Shown: positions 16,385-24,306 of the stretch, one piece after another
Numbering within the stretch: the first letter of the stretch is position 1
Layout of the letters: each line of letters opens with the position of its first letter
Source of the DNA: Hyphomicrobiaceae bacterium
GTDB taxonomy: Bacteria > Pseudomonadota > Alphaproteobacteria > Rhizobiales > Hyphomicrobiaceae
DNA length: 64,000 nt
Direction of reading: 5' to 3'
NCBI GenBank assembly: GCA_021775735.1
Contig: JAJFHG010000005.1
Location: 86,999-150,998, forward strand
Position numbers and translations under genes: made by a program
The notes under the pieces: generated by a model
Told to the model about the DNA's origin: nothing
What the model saw: only the letters and a program-made list of their open reading frames with translations
Database searches by the model: none

Positions 16385-16795
16385 CTATTTCTGTTTTCGC
16401 GTCCCAAGGCCCATGCGTTTAGCTAGATTGGAACGCTCGCGCGCATAGTTGGGTGCAACCATTGGATAGTCATGTGGCAAACCCCAACGTTCGCGATATT
16501 CCTCTGGAGACAAATTGTAGTGTGTCCTCAAGTGACGCTTGAGAGACTTGAATTTTTTGCCATCTTCCAAACAGATTATATGATCATCCGTTACAGACTT
16601 CTTGATCGGCACTTTGGGCTTTAGCCCTTCTTTTTCAGCATCAACACCAGTGCCTGAGGCTTGCGCCAGGGCACTATGAGTGTCTGCGATCAAACGGGGA
16701 ATATCTGTCGCAACCACTTCATTGTTGCTGACATAGGCTGAGACAATCTGGGCTGTCATCTCGACAAGATCTGTTGACCCAACTTGTTCGCTCAT
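16385..16795 (-). CDS. mucR: MucR family zinc-finger transcriptional regulator
   Basis: 136 residues from ATG 16795. The N-terminal part ([33 protein letters not shown]) is the oligomerisation region of Ros/MucR proteins. The C-terminal zinc finger is [20 protein letters not shown], giving Cys-Asp-His-His ligands as in MucR and Mesorhizobium Ml proteins, followed by [20 protein letters not shown]. MucR proteins bind AT-rich DNA as H-NS-like silencers and control exopolysaccharide, motility and cell-cycle genes in rhizobia. The 390 bp upstream are AT-rich, consistent with the autoregulation known for the family. Confidence 0.93.
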   Translation of the reverse strand: MSEQVGSTDLVEMTAQIVSAYVSNNEVVATDIPRLIADTHSALAQASGTGVDAEKEGLKPKVPIKKSVTDDHIICLEDGKKFKSLKRHLRTHYNLSPEEYRERWGLPHDYPMVAPNYARERSNLAKRMGLGTRKQK

Positions 16796-17185
16796 CTGGT
16801 CCTCCAAAAAATTGGCCCATCATTCTTATTTGTCGTTGATAGCTTTGCTTGATGGCGCAATTCTCGTTTAAGGTCTTAATAGAACATCCGATAGAATAGT
16901 TTTAAACTAGACAATAGTAATAGACTAAGCCGCAACATTTCCTCGAAATTATCAAGCTACCATTTTTGCAATTATCAGCTTGCTTAAGCTTAGTACAGAT
17001 CTATTTCTTGTTTGACTAGGAGTTGTTGCCGCATTCTTGATATGTAAACCTAGTTTTCAAGCCAAGTACACTGATAAGTCTCGGTTATTGGGCTCAATAC
17101 GATCAGCTGTGTTAGAGGCTCCCTACATGGGCCTTACAGAAATGGCGACCCACTCCACAGAACAACCGAGGGCAAAGAAACACGA
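16796..17185 (+). other. AT-rich intergenic region between mucR and ptrB
   Basis: 390 bp without a plausible ORF. It is rich in A/T tracts and short T-A steps, the type of DNA MucR proteins prefer, and should hold the divergent promoters of mucR (minus) and ptrB (plus). I see no strong hairpin. Confidence 0.5.
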
Positions 17186-19309
17186 ATGAGTTCACAAACC
17201 CCGCCGTCGATCCTTTCACAGCCCCCAAAGGCTGCCATCAAACAAAAAACAACCCGCTATCATGGCCTCTCACTTGAGGATGATTATGCATGGCTGCGGG
17301 CTGACAATTGGCAACAAGTGATGCGCGATCCAAGTCTGTTGGACGACGACATCCGCGCTTACCTGGACGCTGAAAACGCTTTCACGAAAACGCACATGGC
17401 GCCCACCGAGACGCTGCAAGAGACGCTTTACGAGGAACTGCGGGGACGCATTAAAGAAAACGACAGCACTGTTCCATCCAATGACGGTGCATATGCCTAC
17501 TACGCTGATTTTATTCCGGGCGGTCAGTACCCACGGCTGTTGCGCCAAGCGCGTGATGGTCATGGTGAAGCTGAAGTTCTTCTCAACGGGAATGAAGAAG
17601 CTGAAGGGAAAGCCTATTGGGACCTTGGAACCACCAGTCACAGCCCCGACCATAAAATTCTAGCCTATTCCACAGATGACAAAGGCTCAGAGCTTTACAC
17701 CATCCGGTTTCGCGATCTGGCCACTGGTAAAGATCTTGCGGACAGCATACCGGATGCACGCGGAGATGTTGTGTGGGCGTCGGACAGCAGGACTGTGCTC
17801 TATACAAAGGTCGATGAAAACCATCGCCCGTTGTTTGTTTATCGCCACGCACTCGGCACGCCAGTTTCTGATGATGTCCTTATCTATGAAGAAAAAGATA
17901 TTGGTTTTTATGTTGGCATTGAAAAAACGCTCTCTGGCGCGTTTTTCATTATCGATGCACATGACCACCAAACCAATGAGCTCTATCTTCTCAATGCCAG
18001 TGCACCAACAGAACCACTGTCATTGATCTCCGCCCGCAAACCAGGACACGAATACCAGGTTGATCATCACGGCTCTGACCTGATTATCCTCACCAATTCC
18101 AACGGCGCTGAAGACTTTCGCATTTGCACCTGCCCCACAGCCACACCTGAGATGATCAACTGGCGCGAACTTGTTGAGCACAAACCAGGGTGCTTGATCC
18201 TTGAGATGTGCGCCTATCAAGGTCGACTTGTGCGCCTGGAACGCGAAAACGGTCTGCCACGGATCACCATTCGCGATCTTGCGACAGGCGACGAGCACCC
18301 AATTGCCTTTGACGAACAGGCCTATGGCCTTGGCATGCAATCCGGCTACGAGTTTAGCACCACAACGCTACGCTTTACTTATTCGTCAATGACGACACCT
18401 GCTGAAACGTATGACTACGACATGGCAACCCGAACCCGCACGTTGCGCAAACGCCGCGAGGTGCCAAGCGGACACGAGCCAAGTCATTACATCACACGTC
18501 GATTGATGGCTCCCGCCCATGATGGCGAGATGGTCCCGATCTCGCTACTTTATCACAAAGACACACCCATAGATGGCACCGCCCCACTGCTGCTCTATGG
18601 CTACGGCTCTTACGGCATTTCAATGCCAGCATCATTTGCCGCCAACCGGTTGTCCTTAGTCAATCGTGGCTTCATCTACGCCATCGCCCATATTCGCGGT
18701 GGCAAAGAGAAAGGGTATCGCTGGTATAAAGACGGCAAGCACCTCAAAAAACAGAATACGTTCAGCGATTTTGTTGCTGCGGGTGAGCACCTTATCAAAG
18801 ACGGTTATACGAAACGCGGACGCATTGTCGCCAATGGGGGTTCAGCTGGCGGGATGTTGATGGGCGTTGTCGCCAACCAAGCACCTGACCTGTTTCTTGG
18901 CATCATCGCCGACGTGCCATTTGTCGATGTACTTAACACCATGCTCGACAAAGACCTCCCGCTGACACCACCGGAGTGGCCGGAATGGGGCAATCCAATC
19001 GAGAGTCGGGAGGACTATGACGTTATTCAAGCCTACAGCCCGTACGATAATGTGGCACGCCAAGACTATCCGCACATCCTTGCGTTGGCTGGTCTGACAG
19101 ACCCACGCGTAACCTACTGGGAACCTGCAAAATGGATTTCCAAACTGCGCACACACAATACCAGTGACAACCTTATTCTTCTTAAAACCAATATGGAAGC
19201 CGGCCATGGCGGTGCTTCGGGACGCTTTTCTCAGCTCCGCGAAGTCGCGCTCGATTATGCATTCGCGTTAAAATTGGCAGGTATGACTGATGTTGATGCG
19301 ATGTCGTAA
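17186..19309 (+). CDS. ptrB: Oligopeptidase B, S9 family serine peptidase
   Basis: 707-residue prolyl-oligopeptidase-family enzyme, cytosolic, cleaving short peptides after basic residues. The N-terminal seven-bladed propeller begins after DDYAWLRADNWQQVM, the usual family opening. The C-terminal alpha/beta-hydrolase domain has the catalytic Ser553 in GGSAGGMLMG, Asp639 in GLTDPRVTYWEP and His674 in AGHGGASGR; the spacing (86 and 35 residues) matches oligopeptidase B. The acidic cluster and EAKW-type segment (WEPAKW) are also typical. It is monocistronic, convergent with the aldehyde oxidoreductase operon. Confidence 0.95.
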   Translation: MSSQTPPSILSQPPKAAIKQKTTRYHGLSLEDDYAWLRADNWQQVMRDPSLLDDDIRAYLDAENAFTKTHMAPTETLQETLYEELRGRIKENDSTVPSNDGAYAYYADFIPGGQYPRLLRQARDGHGEAEVLLNGNEEAEGKAYWDLGTTSHSPDHKILAYSTDDKGSELYTIRFRDLATGKDLADSIPDARGDVVWASDSRTVLYTKVDENHRPLFVYRHALGTPVSDDVLIYEEKDIGFYVGIEKTLSGAFFIIDAHDHQTNELYLLNASAPTEPLSLISARKPGHEYQVDHHGSDLIILTNSNGAEDFRICTCPTATPEMINWRELVEHKPGCLILEMCAYQGRLVRLERENGLPRITIRDLATGDEHPIAFDEQAYGLGMQSGYEFSTTTLRFTYSSMTTPAETYDYDMATRTRTLRKRREVPSGHEPSHYITRRLMAPAHDGEMVPISLLYHKDTPIDGTAPLLLYGYGSYGISMPASFAANRLSLVNRGFIYAIAHIRGGKEKGYRWYKDGKHLKKQNTFSDFVAAGEHLIKDGYTKRGRIVANGGSAGGMLMGVVANQAPDLFLGIIADVPFVDVLNTMLDKDLPLTPPEWPEWGNPIESREDYDVIQAYSPYDNVARQDYPHILALAGLTDPRVTYWEPAKWISKLRTHNTSDNLILLKTNMEAGHGGASGRFSQLREVALDYAFALKLAGMTDVDAMS

Positions 19310-19345
19310 GCCTGTCACCTGCTCCGACCACACATCGCCAAACAC

Positions 19346-19648
19346 CTATCCGCCGCCGCGCTGGAATGTCATTTCAAACCGGTGCGTAAATGCGTCCTGG
19401 TCTTCAGCTGCAACACCCTGATAGGCCAATGTGACATTGGCCCGTGGCAACTCTAGCAATCCACCAAGCCGCACACCCGGCAGTGGCTCATAGCGGATCA
19501 CAACCGTGCCTTGCCCAAGACGAATATTGGCCTTGTCTTTGGTGACGGTATCACCCTCCTCTGCCAAACGTTCACAGCCCATTACAAATTCATGCTCTGC
19601 AAGCGACATGAGTTTTGTAATTGGTTCAGAGGCGCTGTCCGATGACAC
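19346..19648 (-). CDS. Unknown protein at the end of the aldehyde oxidoreductase operon
   Basis: 100 residues from a GTG at 19648. The open frame is longer, but this GTG lies just past the stop of the MoaD-like gene and has a well-placed GGGAGG (8-nt spacing) inside that gene's 3' end, so the start is translationally linked. The protein has a beta-rich pattern (NIRLGQGTVVIRYEPLPG, LLELPRANVTLAYQ, HRFEMTFQR) and ends in GGG. I do not recognise the family. Position suggests a small accessory factor for the tungsten enzyme or its cofactor. Confidence 0.6.
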   Translation of the reverse strand: MSSDSASEPITKLMSLAEHEFVMGCERLAEEGDTVTKDKANIRLGQGTVVIRYEPLPGVRLGGLLELPRANVTLAYQGVAAEDQDAFTHRFEMTFQRGGG

Positions 19649-19652
19649 CAGC

Positions 19653-19904
19653 CTAACCTCCCGCCACGGGAGGCCACACAGCAACGGCGTCTCCGGCCTT
19701 AAGTACTGTTTGGCTGCGTTGACCTGGCGCTTTGAAAACACCATTGACGAGCACCAAGTGGCACTCTTTACGTGGCACCTGGTATTGATCAATCAACGCT
19801 TCAACGTTGATGCCATCGTCCACTGAAACAACAGCTTCATTCTTGTGCGCGTGATCAGGCAAGTAGGTCCCTAAAGACGCATATAATTTTAGGGTTACGT
19901 CCAT
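19653..19904 (-). CDS. aorD: MoaD/ThiS-like sulfur-carrier protein (AorD-type)
   Basis: 83-residue beta-grasp protein with the C-terminal Gly-Gly (PPVAGG) that is activated as thiocarboxylate in sulfur-carrier proteins. The N-terminus MDVTLKLYASLGTYLPD and the middle VLVNGVFKAPG are MoaD-like. In the Aromatoleum aldehyde oxidoreductase operon a MoaD-like gene follows the FAD subunit in the same way and is thought to serve the dithiolene of the W-bis-pterin cofactor. It may work with the housekeeping MoaE outside this window. Confidence 0.8.
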   Translation of the reverse strand: MDVTLKLYASLGTYLPDHAHKNEAVVSVDDGINVEALIDQYQVPRKECHLVLVNGVFKAPGQRSQTVLKAGDAVAVWPPVAGG

Positions 19905-20012
19905 ATTCAGTTTGTATCCCAGAGCAACTCAGCCATCTCGTTCAAAGTATTAGAACAGCCTGCGTACGACGAAACGCAGACTGCCGTGGAAGCGATAGCG
20001 TGACTTTGAGGG

Positions 20013-21308
20013 TTAGTCCACAACAGGTGTGCTGACACGGGGCCCGGTTGGCCCTGAAATCGTCGCCCCTTGCGCAACAGCAAGATAGGCTTCGCGCAAA
20101 AGCTCAGGCGATTCGATTAGTTTGTCTTTCCACTCACCCATTCGGAAGCCTGTTTGGATGAGACCGCGCAACATTCCAACGTGGTCTGTCATTCCAACAC
20201 ATTGAGCGCCAATCAGCCGGTCATCCTCAAAATTGAGCTTGAGATATTTGAATTTACTTGAATCTGTCAGGCTGGCTGTTGTTCCGCCAGGTGTACCCTG
20301 CCAGAGACCAAATGAAGACGAAATCAGCCCCATGGTGTCCAACACGTTCATGTTGAGCGAGCCTTCATGCGGCGTCTTGATGCCCGCCATATTTTTTCCA
20401 GCAATACGACCGTGCTCAACAGCGACCGGTTGAATAGCGAGCATATCAGGCTTGCCGGTCGACAAATCAATACCCTCGCAGCAATCGCCTGCCGCATAAA
20501 CATCAGGCGCTGTTGTCTCCAAGAAATTGTTGACCTTGATGCCCTGGCCCAACTCAACGCCACTTCCGTCTAGGAACGCGGTGTTGGGCTTCACACCTGC
20601 TGCCATCACAACAAGCTTTGCTGGTATCAAGTTGCGGTTTGACAAACGCACGGCGAGATCTGCCCCACCGCTTGTTGTTGAAATCTCTTCAACACGCGTA
20701 TCGGTCACGACATCGACACCCTTGGCAACACACCAATCACCCAACATGCCACCAGCGGTTTCATCCATCATGCGAGCAACCATACGCGGTGCGATTTCTA
20801 CAACCGTCAAACGGCAACCACGTTGATACAGCGCCTCCAAAACGATGGATCCGATAAAACCTGCACCGACCAACACAACAGGTGCGTTTTTGTCCGCGAG
20901 TTTCAGAATTTCACGCGCGTCAGCAAGCGTCCAACAGTTGTGAACGCCGGGCAGATCTGCACCCGGGATGGGCGGGCTGATAGGTGACGCCCCAACGGCC
21001 AGCAATAGCTTGTCATAGCTGACAGCTTCCCCGCCTTTGAGATGAACCTGTTTGTTTTGTGGATCGAGGCGCTCGGCAAAGCCGTGTTTGTAATTCACGT
21101 TGAGCGCATTGTAGTGGTTGTCATCCTGGCGCAAATAGGTGCCGTGCTCATTGATAGAGCCGTGCAACAGATATGGAATTGCCATGCGAGAATAGGGTGG
21201 CTCTGGCTCTCCACCAATCAGCGTAAGCGTAGCCGTTTTATCGTGGGCACGAATGGTTTCAGCAGCGGTCACACCGGCTGGTCCAGCGCCAAGGATTACA
21301 TAATGCAT
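20013..21308 (-). CDS. aorC: FAD subunit of aldehyde oxidoreductase complex (AorC-type)
   Basis: 431-residue pyridine-nucleotide-disulfide-oxidoreductase-fold protein. FAD binding is by VILGAGPAGVTAAE at the N-terminus and the later DVYAAGDCCEG; NAD(P)H binding is by VVLVGAGFIGSIVLE at about residues 150-165. There is no redox-active disulfide. In the AorABC complexes it passes electrons between the ferredoxin-like subunit and NAD. ATG 21308 (MHYVILG) is chosen over a GTG four codons earlier. A hairpin with a U-tract lies between aorB and this gene. Confidence 0.8.
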   Translation of the reverse strand: MHYVILGAGPAGVTAAETIRAHDKTATLTLIGGEPEPPYSRMAIPYLLHGSINEHGTYLRQDDNHYNALNVNYKHGFAERLDPQNKQVHLKGGEAVSYDKLLLAVGASPISPPIPGADLPGVHNCWTLADAREILKLADKNAPVVLVGAGFIGSIVLEALYQRGCRLTVVEIAPRMVARMMDETAGGMLGDWCVAKGVDVVTDTRVEEISTTSGGADLAVRLSNRNLIPAKLVVMAAGVKPNTAFLDGSGVELGQGIKVNNFLETTAPDVYAAGDCCEGIDLSTGKPDMLAIQPVAVEHGRIAGKNMAGIKTPHEGSLNMNVLDTMGLISSSFGLWQGTPGGTTASLTDSSKFKYLKLNFEDDRLIGAQCVGMTDHVGMLRGLIQTGFRMGEWKDKLIESPELLREAYLAVAQGATISGPTGPRVSTPVVD

Positions 21309-21340
21309 GGAGTTCACCACTTATTGCTCGTTGGAATTTG

Positions 21341-21385
21341 AAAAAGGGCAGGTCCGCAGCGCCTGAAAGCACAGTGAACCTGCCC
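21341..21385 (-). terminator. Hairpin with U-tract between aorB and aorC
   Basis: GGGCAGGT (21346-21353) pairs with ACCTGCCC (21378-21385), a perfect 8-bp stem with a 24-nt loop. On the minus strand it is followed at once by TTTTT (21341-21345). It lies 51 bp past the aorB stop and 33 bp before the aorC start, so it may attenuate read-through and lower aorC relative to aorAB. The large loop makes it weaker than a canonical terminator. Confidence 0.55.
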
Positions 21386-21435
21386 GCGTAACGTTGTCGT
21401 GGCGTCCTCAAGGTAACGAGGGCGCCCCATGATCA

Positions 21436-23283
21436 TTAGACCGCGAGACGTGACAGGGTCTCGTTGGTTGGAACACCATCTGCCGTCCAACCTCTGAGTT
21501 GGTAGTATTCCGGCAGCATTTTTTCCAGACCATTAACACGGCCCTCAGCAGGCCCGGTCTTCGCTGGCTCAGAAAGCAAACGTGGTGGAAGGTTGTCATC
21601 TTTGCCCGTGAAGCCAGCCTGCATATTGAACATGCGTTCCATGTTCCAAATGCGTTCTCCGACTTCCATCATCCGATCCGGCGTCCATCCACCCTCACAC
21701 GCAGCATCAACTTGAGGTGCGATGTCTTCCAAAGTCCAAGCAAACGTGGTGAACACACAGATGCCGGCGGAATCGACGGCGGCTGTTGCGTCCTGGAATG
21801 CTTTCACCAGTGCAGGTTTGCCTTCGGTTGCTAATGGATCGGTTTTCTCCGGAATGCCCAAAATTTCAGAGGACACCGTGTATGAGCGCAAGTGACAGGC
21901 CCCACGGTTTGATGTTGCATAGGTCAACCCCATGCCCTGAATACCGCGTGAGTCATAGGCCGGGAACTCTTGTCCCTTCACTGTCATCGACAGGTCTGGA
22001 CGACCATACTTGGTGCAGAGCCTAAGTGAGCCCATACCCAGTTCTTTACCAAAGCCTTCTGCCTTACCAGTCAGCTCAACGCACTTCACAAGCGCTTCAG
22101 CAGAGCCAAACTTCAACTCAATGCCACCGGTATGTTCTGTTGTAAGCAGACCAAGGTCATAGAGCTCCATCGCCGCGGAAACCGTGGCACCAAATGAGAT
22201 CGGGTCCATACCCTGCTCATTACAGATGAAGTTCACGTAGGTCAGGGCTTCCAAGTCATCGATCCCAGTGTTGGAACCCAGTGCCCAGGCGGCTTCATAC
22301 TCAAGACCACCTGACGCATGCCAGTATTCCGGTTTGTTTTTCACCGAGAAGTGGTTTTCATCGATCTTGGAAATACGCCCACATGCAATAGTGCAGCCAA
22401 AGCAGGCTTGATTGGTCAGCAAGTTTTTCTTGCCGTCCGTTTTGCGCGGCTCGTGCATGGCTTCTGCCGAAATATCATGCGAGCCTTCGAATTGTACATC
22501 ACGGTGATTGCGCGTTGGCATGGCACCTGCTTCGTTGATGACGTTCATCAACACCTGCGTGCCATAGGTTGGAAGGCCCTGTCCGGTCACCGCATTTTCT
22601 GCGAGCACCTTTTTGCCGTCCATCGTTGCTTTTAAGAATGTCTTGCCGTCTTTGACAGCAACACCTTGGGTGCCACGCACAGCGATCGCTTTTAGGTTCT
22701 TAGAGCCCATCACAGCACCGACACCCGAACGTCCGGCTGCACGATGGAGATCGTTCACAATGGCAGAGTAGAGAACCTCTTTCTCACCGGAAACGCCAAT
22801 GGCTGCAATGTGCATCATTGGATCTTGATGTTTGGTCTTAATCCAATCATCGGTGTGCCAAACTGTGGTGCCCCAAATCTCGGACGCATCATGCAATTCG
22901 ACTTTGTCATCCATAATGGTGAGGTAAACCGGCTTTTCGGCCTTACCTTCCAAGATCAACATGTCCCAGCCAGCAAACTTAAATTCTGCACCCCAATAGC
23001 CACCTGAATTGGAGCACGCGATGGCGTTGGTCAGTGGTCCCTTGGTAATGACCGAATACCGGCCACCCGTGGAAGCTGCAGTTCCCGTCAGTGGACCAGT
23101 TGCAAAGATCATCTTGTTATCTGGGCTTAACGGATCAACTTTCGGGTCAATCTCATTGATCAGGTATTTCGAGGCTAAACCACGTTGACCGAGGTATTGT
23201 TGTGCCCACTCCATGTTAAGTGGCTCGACATCAACAGTGCCTTTAGACAAATTAATGCGGAGAATTTTGCGGTGCCAACCCAT
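21436..23283 (-). CDS. aorB: Tungsten aldehyde:ferredoxin oxidoreductase large subunit (AorB-type)
   Basis: 615-residue AOR-family catalytic subunit holding a W (or Mo) bis-pterin and one [4Fe-4S] cluster. The cluster ligands are Cys294, Cys297 and Cys301 (ACFGCTIAC) and Cys509 (DSAGICVFTTF), matching the spacing in archaeal AOR. Pterin-binding blocks are visible in the N-terminal domain (FATGPLTGTAASTGGRYSV, NSGGYWGAEFK) and in AAGRSGVGAVMGSKNLKAIA. The reaction is aldehyde to carboxylate, or the reverse with low-potential donors; the natural substrate cannot be read. It is co-directional with the ferredoxin, FAD and MoaD genes. Confidence 0.93.
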   Translation of the reverse strand: MGWHRKILRINLSKGTVDVEPLNMEWAQQYLGQRGLASKYLINEIDPKVDPLSPDNKMIFATGPLTGTAASTGGRYSVITKGPLTNAIACSNSGGYWGAEFKFAGWDMLILEGKAEKPVYLTIMDDKVELHDASEIWGTTVWHTDDWIKTKHQDPMMHIAAIGVSGEKEVLYSAIVNDLHRAAGRSGVGAVMGSKNLKAIAVRGTQGVAVKDGKTFLKATMDGKKVLAENAVTGQGLPTYGTQVLMNVINEAGAMPTRNHRDVQFEGSHDISAEAMHEPRKTDGKKNLLTNQACFGCTIACGRISKIDENHFSVKNKPEYWHASGGLEYEAAWALGSNTGIDDLEALTYVNFICNEQGMDPISFGATVSAAMELYDLGLLTTEHTGGIELKFGSAEALVKCVELTGKAEGFGKELGMGSLRLCTKYGRPDLSMTVKGQEFPAYDSRGIQGMGLTYATSNRGACHLRSYTVSSEILGIPEKTDPLATEGKPALVKAFQDATAAVDSAGICVFTTFAWTLEDIAPQVDAACEGGWTPDRMMEVGERIWNMERMFNMQAGFTGKDDNLPPRLLSEPAKTGPAEGRVNGLEKMLPEYYQLRGWTADGVPTNETLSRLAV

Positions 23284-23417
23284 GGCCGAAGTGCTCCCTA
23301 TTTCATTTCGATGTGCGCGTAACGCACTTTTTGTTTCTATGTTCTAAAACGCGGCAACGGGTTTTGGTAAATCTGTAAAGACACCCTACCCTCATCGCCG
23401 GTTGCGCGATGATGTGC

Positions 23418-23918
23418 TTAGTGTGCCACTGGCGGATTAGGACCGGAGGGTTCCGCTCCATCTGCAGACTGCTTGGCCCACATCTTCATCTTATCAAAAC
23501 CGGTCTGGTCGATGTCCTGATAGGTAATGGCATCGGTTGGGCAGGCCGCTTCACAGGCTGGCTCACCAAAGCACAGATCGCACTTGATCACTTTGCCGGT
23601 TGTTGAGTTGTAGTTGACCGTACCAAATGGGCAGGCAATGGTGCACACCTTGCAGCCAACACACAGATTATCATGAACGAGCTTTACACCTGATGCGGCG
23701 TCGGTGGTGATGGCGTTTACTGGGCACGCTTGTTGACACCAGGCTTCGGCACACTGGGTGCAGGTGTAAGGAACAAACTTCCCATCCTCGTGAAATTCAA
23801 ACACTCGAATGCGCGACTTGGCGACGTTGAATTCATTGTCTTTTTCGTATGAGCAGGCCATCTCGCACTGCTTGCACCCGGTACACTTGCCCGGATCAAT
23901 CACCAAAGCCTTTTGCAT
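23418..23918 (-). CDS. aorA: Polyferredoxin subunit of aldehyde oxidoreductase (AorA-type)
   Basis: 166 residues from ATG 23918, preceded by AGGAGG. Sixteen cysteines in four groups (CTGCKQCEMAC, CTQCAEAWCQQAC, CVGCKVCTIAC, CDLCFGEPACEAAC) predict four [4Fe-4S] clusters, the layout of the small subunit of AorABC and of DMSO-reductase-type electron-transfer subunits. In AorABC enzymes this subunit carries electrons from the W site to the FAD subunit and can polymerise with AorB into filaments. No Tat or Sec signal, so it is cytoplasmic. It is the first gene of the operon. Confidence 0.88.
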   Translation of the reverse strand: MQKALVIDPGKCTGCKQCEMACSYEKDNEFNVAKSRIRVFEFHEDGKFVPYTCTQCAEAWCQQACPVNAITTDAASGVKLVHDNLCVGCKVCTIACPFGTVNYNSTTGKVIKCDLCFGEPACEAACPTDAITYQDIDQTGFDKMKMWAKQSADGAEPSGPNPPVAH

Positions 23919-24306
23919 TTTTCCTCCTCGCACAGCACTTTTCGCGCCATTTTTCGTGAGACTTCAAACTCTTCTGCGACAACCTAGCTCAAAATCACTC
24001 TTGATTGAAGCCCGATCAGAGACCTATTGCACGATACCGACTAAAGTAGGAGGCAGGGGCCATCCGAGCCTGGCTAAACCCAAGATGGACTGATATCCGA
24101 GGTCTTGGAACAGGCTTTGTGGAGGCGAGAAACAGGTCAGTGGTCTAAGCCGCACACCGGCACCGTCAGACCTCCTCTCTCTCCTGAAAATAAAGCCCAC
24201 CGTGTTCAACCGGCCACGACCGCGTCATCGGGGTCTGATTGAACGCAAAATGCGGAGACGCGACCAGGTATTCAATTCGGGCCATTTTGGCCGAACATGA
24301 GGTCCC
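23919..24306 (+). other. Intergenic region upstream of the aor operon and eipA
   Basis: 388 bp between divergent genes. Short open frames here lack RBS and protein-like composition. The segment 24040-24180 is purine-rich with several short complementary stretches, so an untranslated leader or small RNA is possible, but I could not fold it into any RNA family I know (no Moco, 6S or SRP signature). It must contain the aor and eipA promoters. Confidence 0.4.

Noticed and set aside
16550..16640. Loss of a zinc-ligand cysteine in MucR (CxxD)
   Set aside because: Cys-Asp-His-His coordination is known in MucR and Mesorhizobium homologues, so it is not a defect.
23311..23332. GTGCG-CGTAA-CGCAC plus T-run as a terminator
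   Set aside because: The T-run is on the plus strand, where no gene is transcribed; on the aor strand it has no U-tract.
24040..24230. Structured RNA (Moco/W riboswitch, 6S or similar) upstream of the aor operon
   Set aside because: No recognisable conserved motif; left as an unexplained intergenic stretch.
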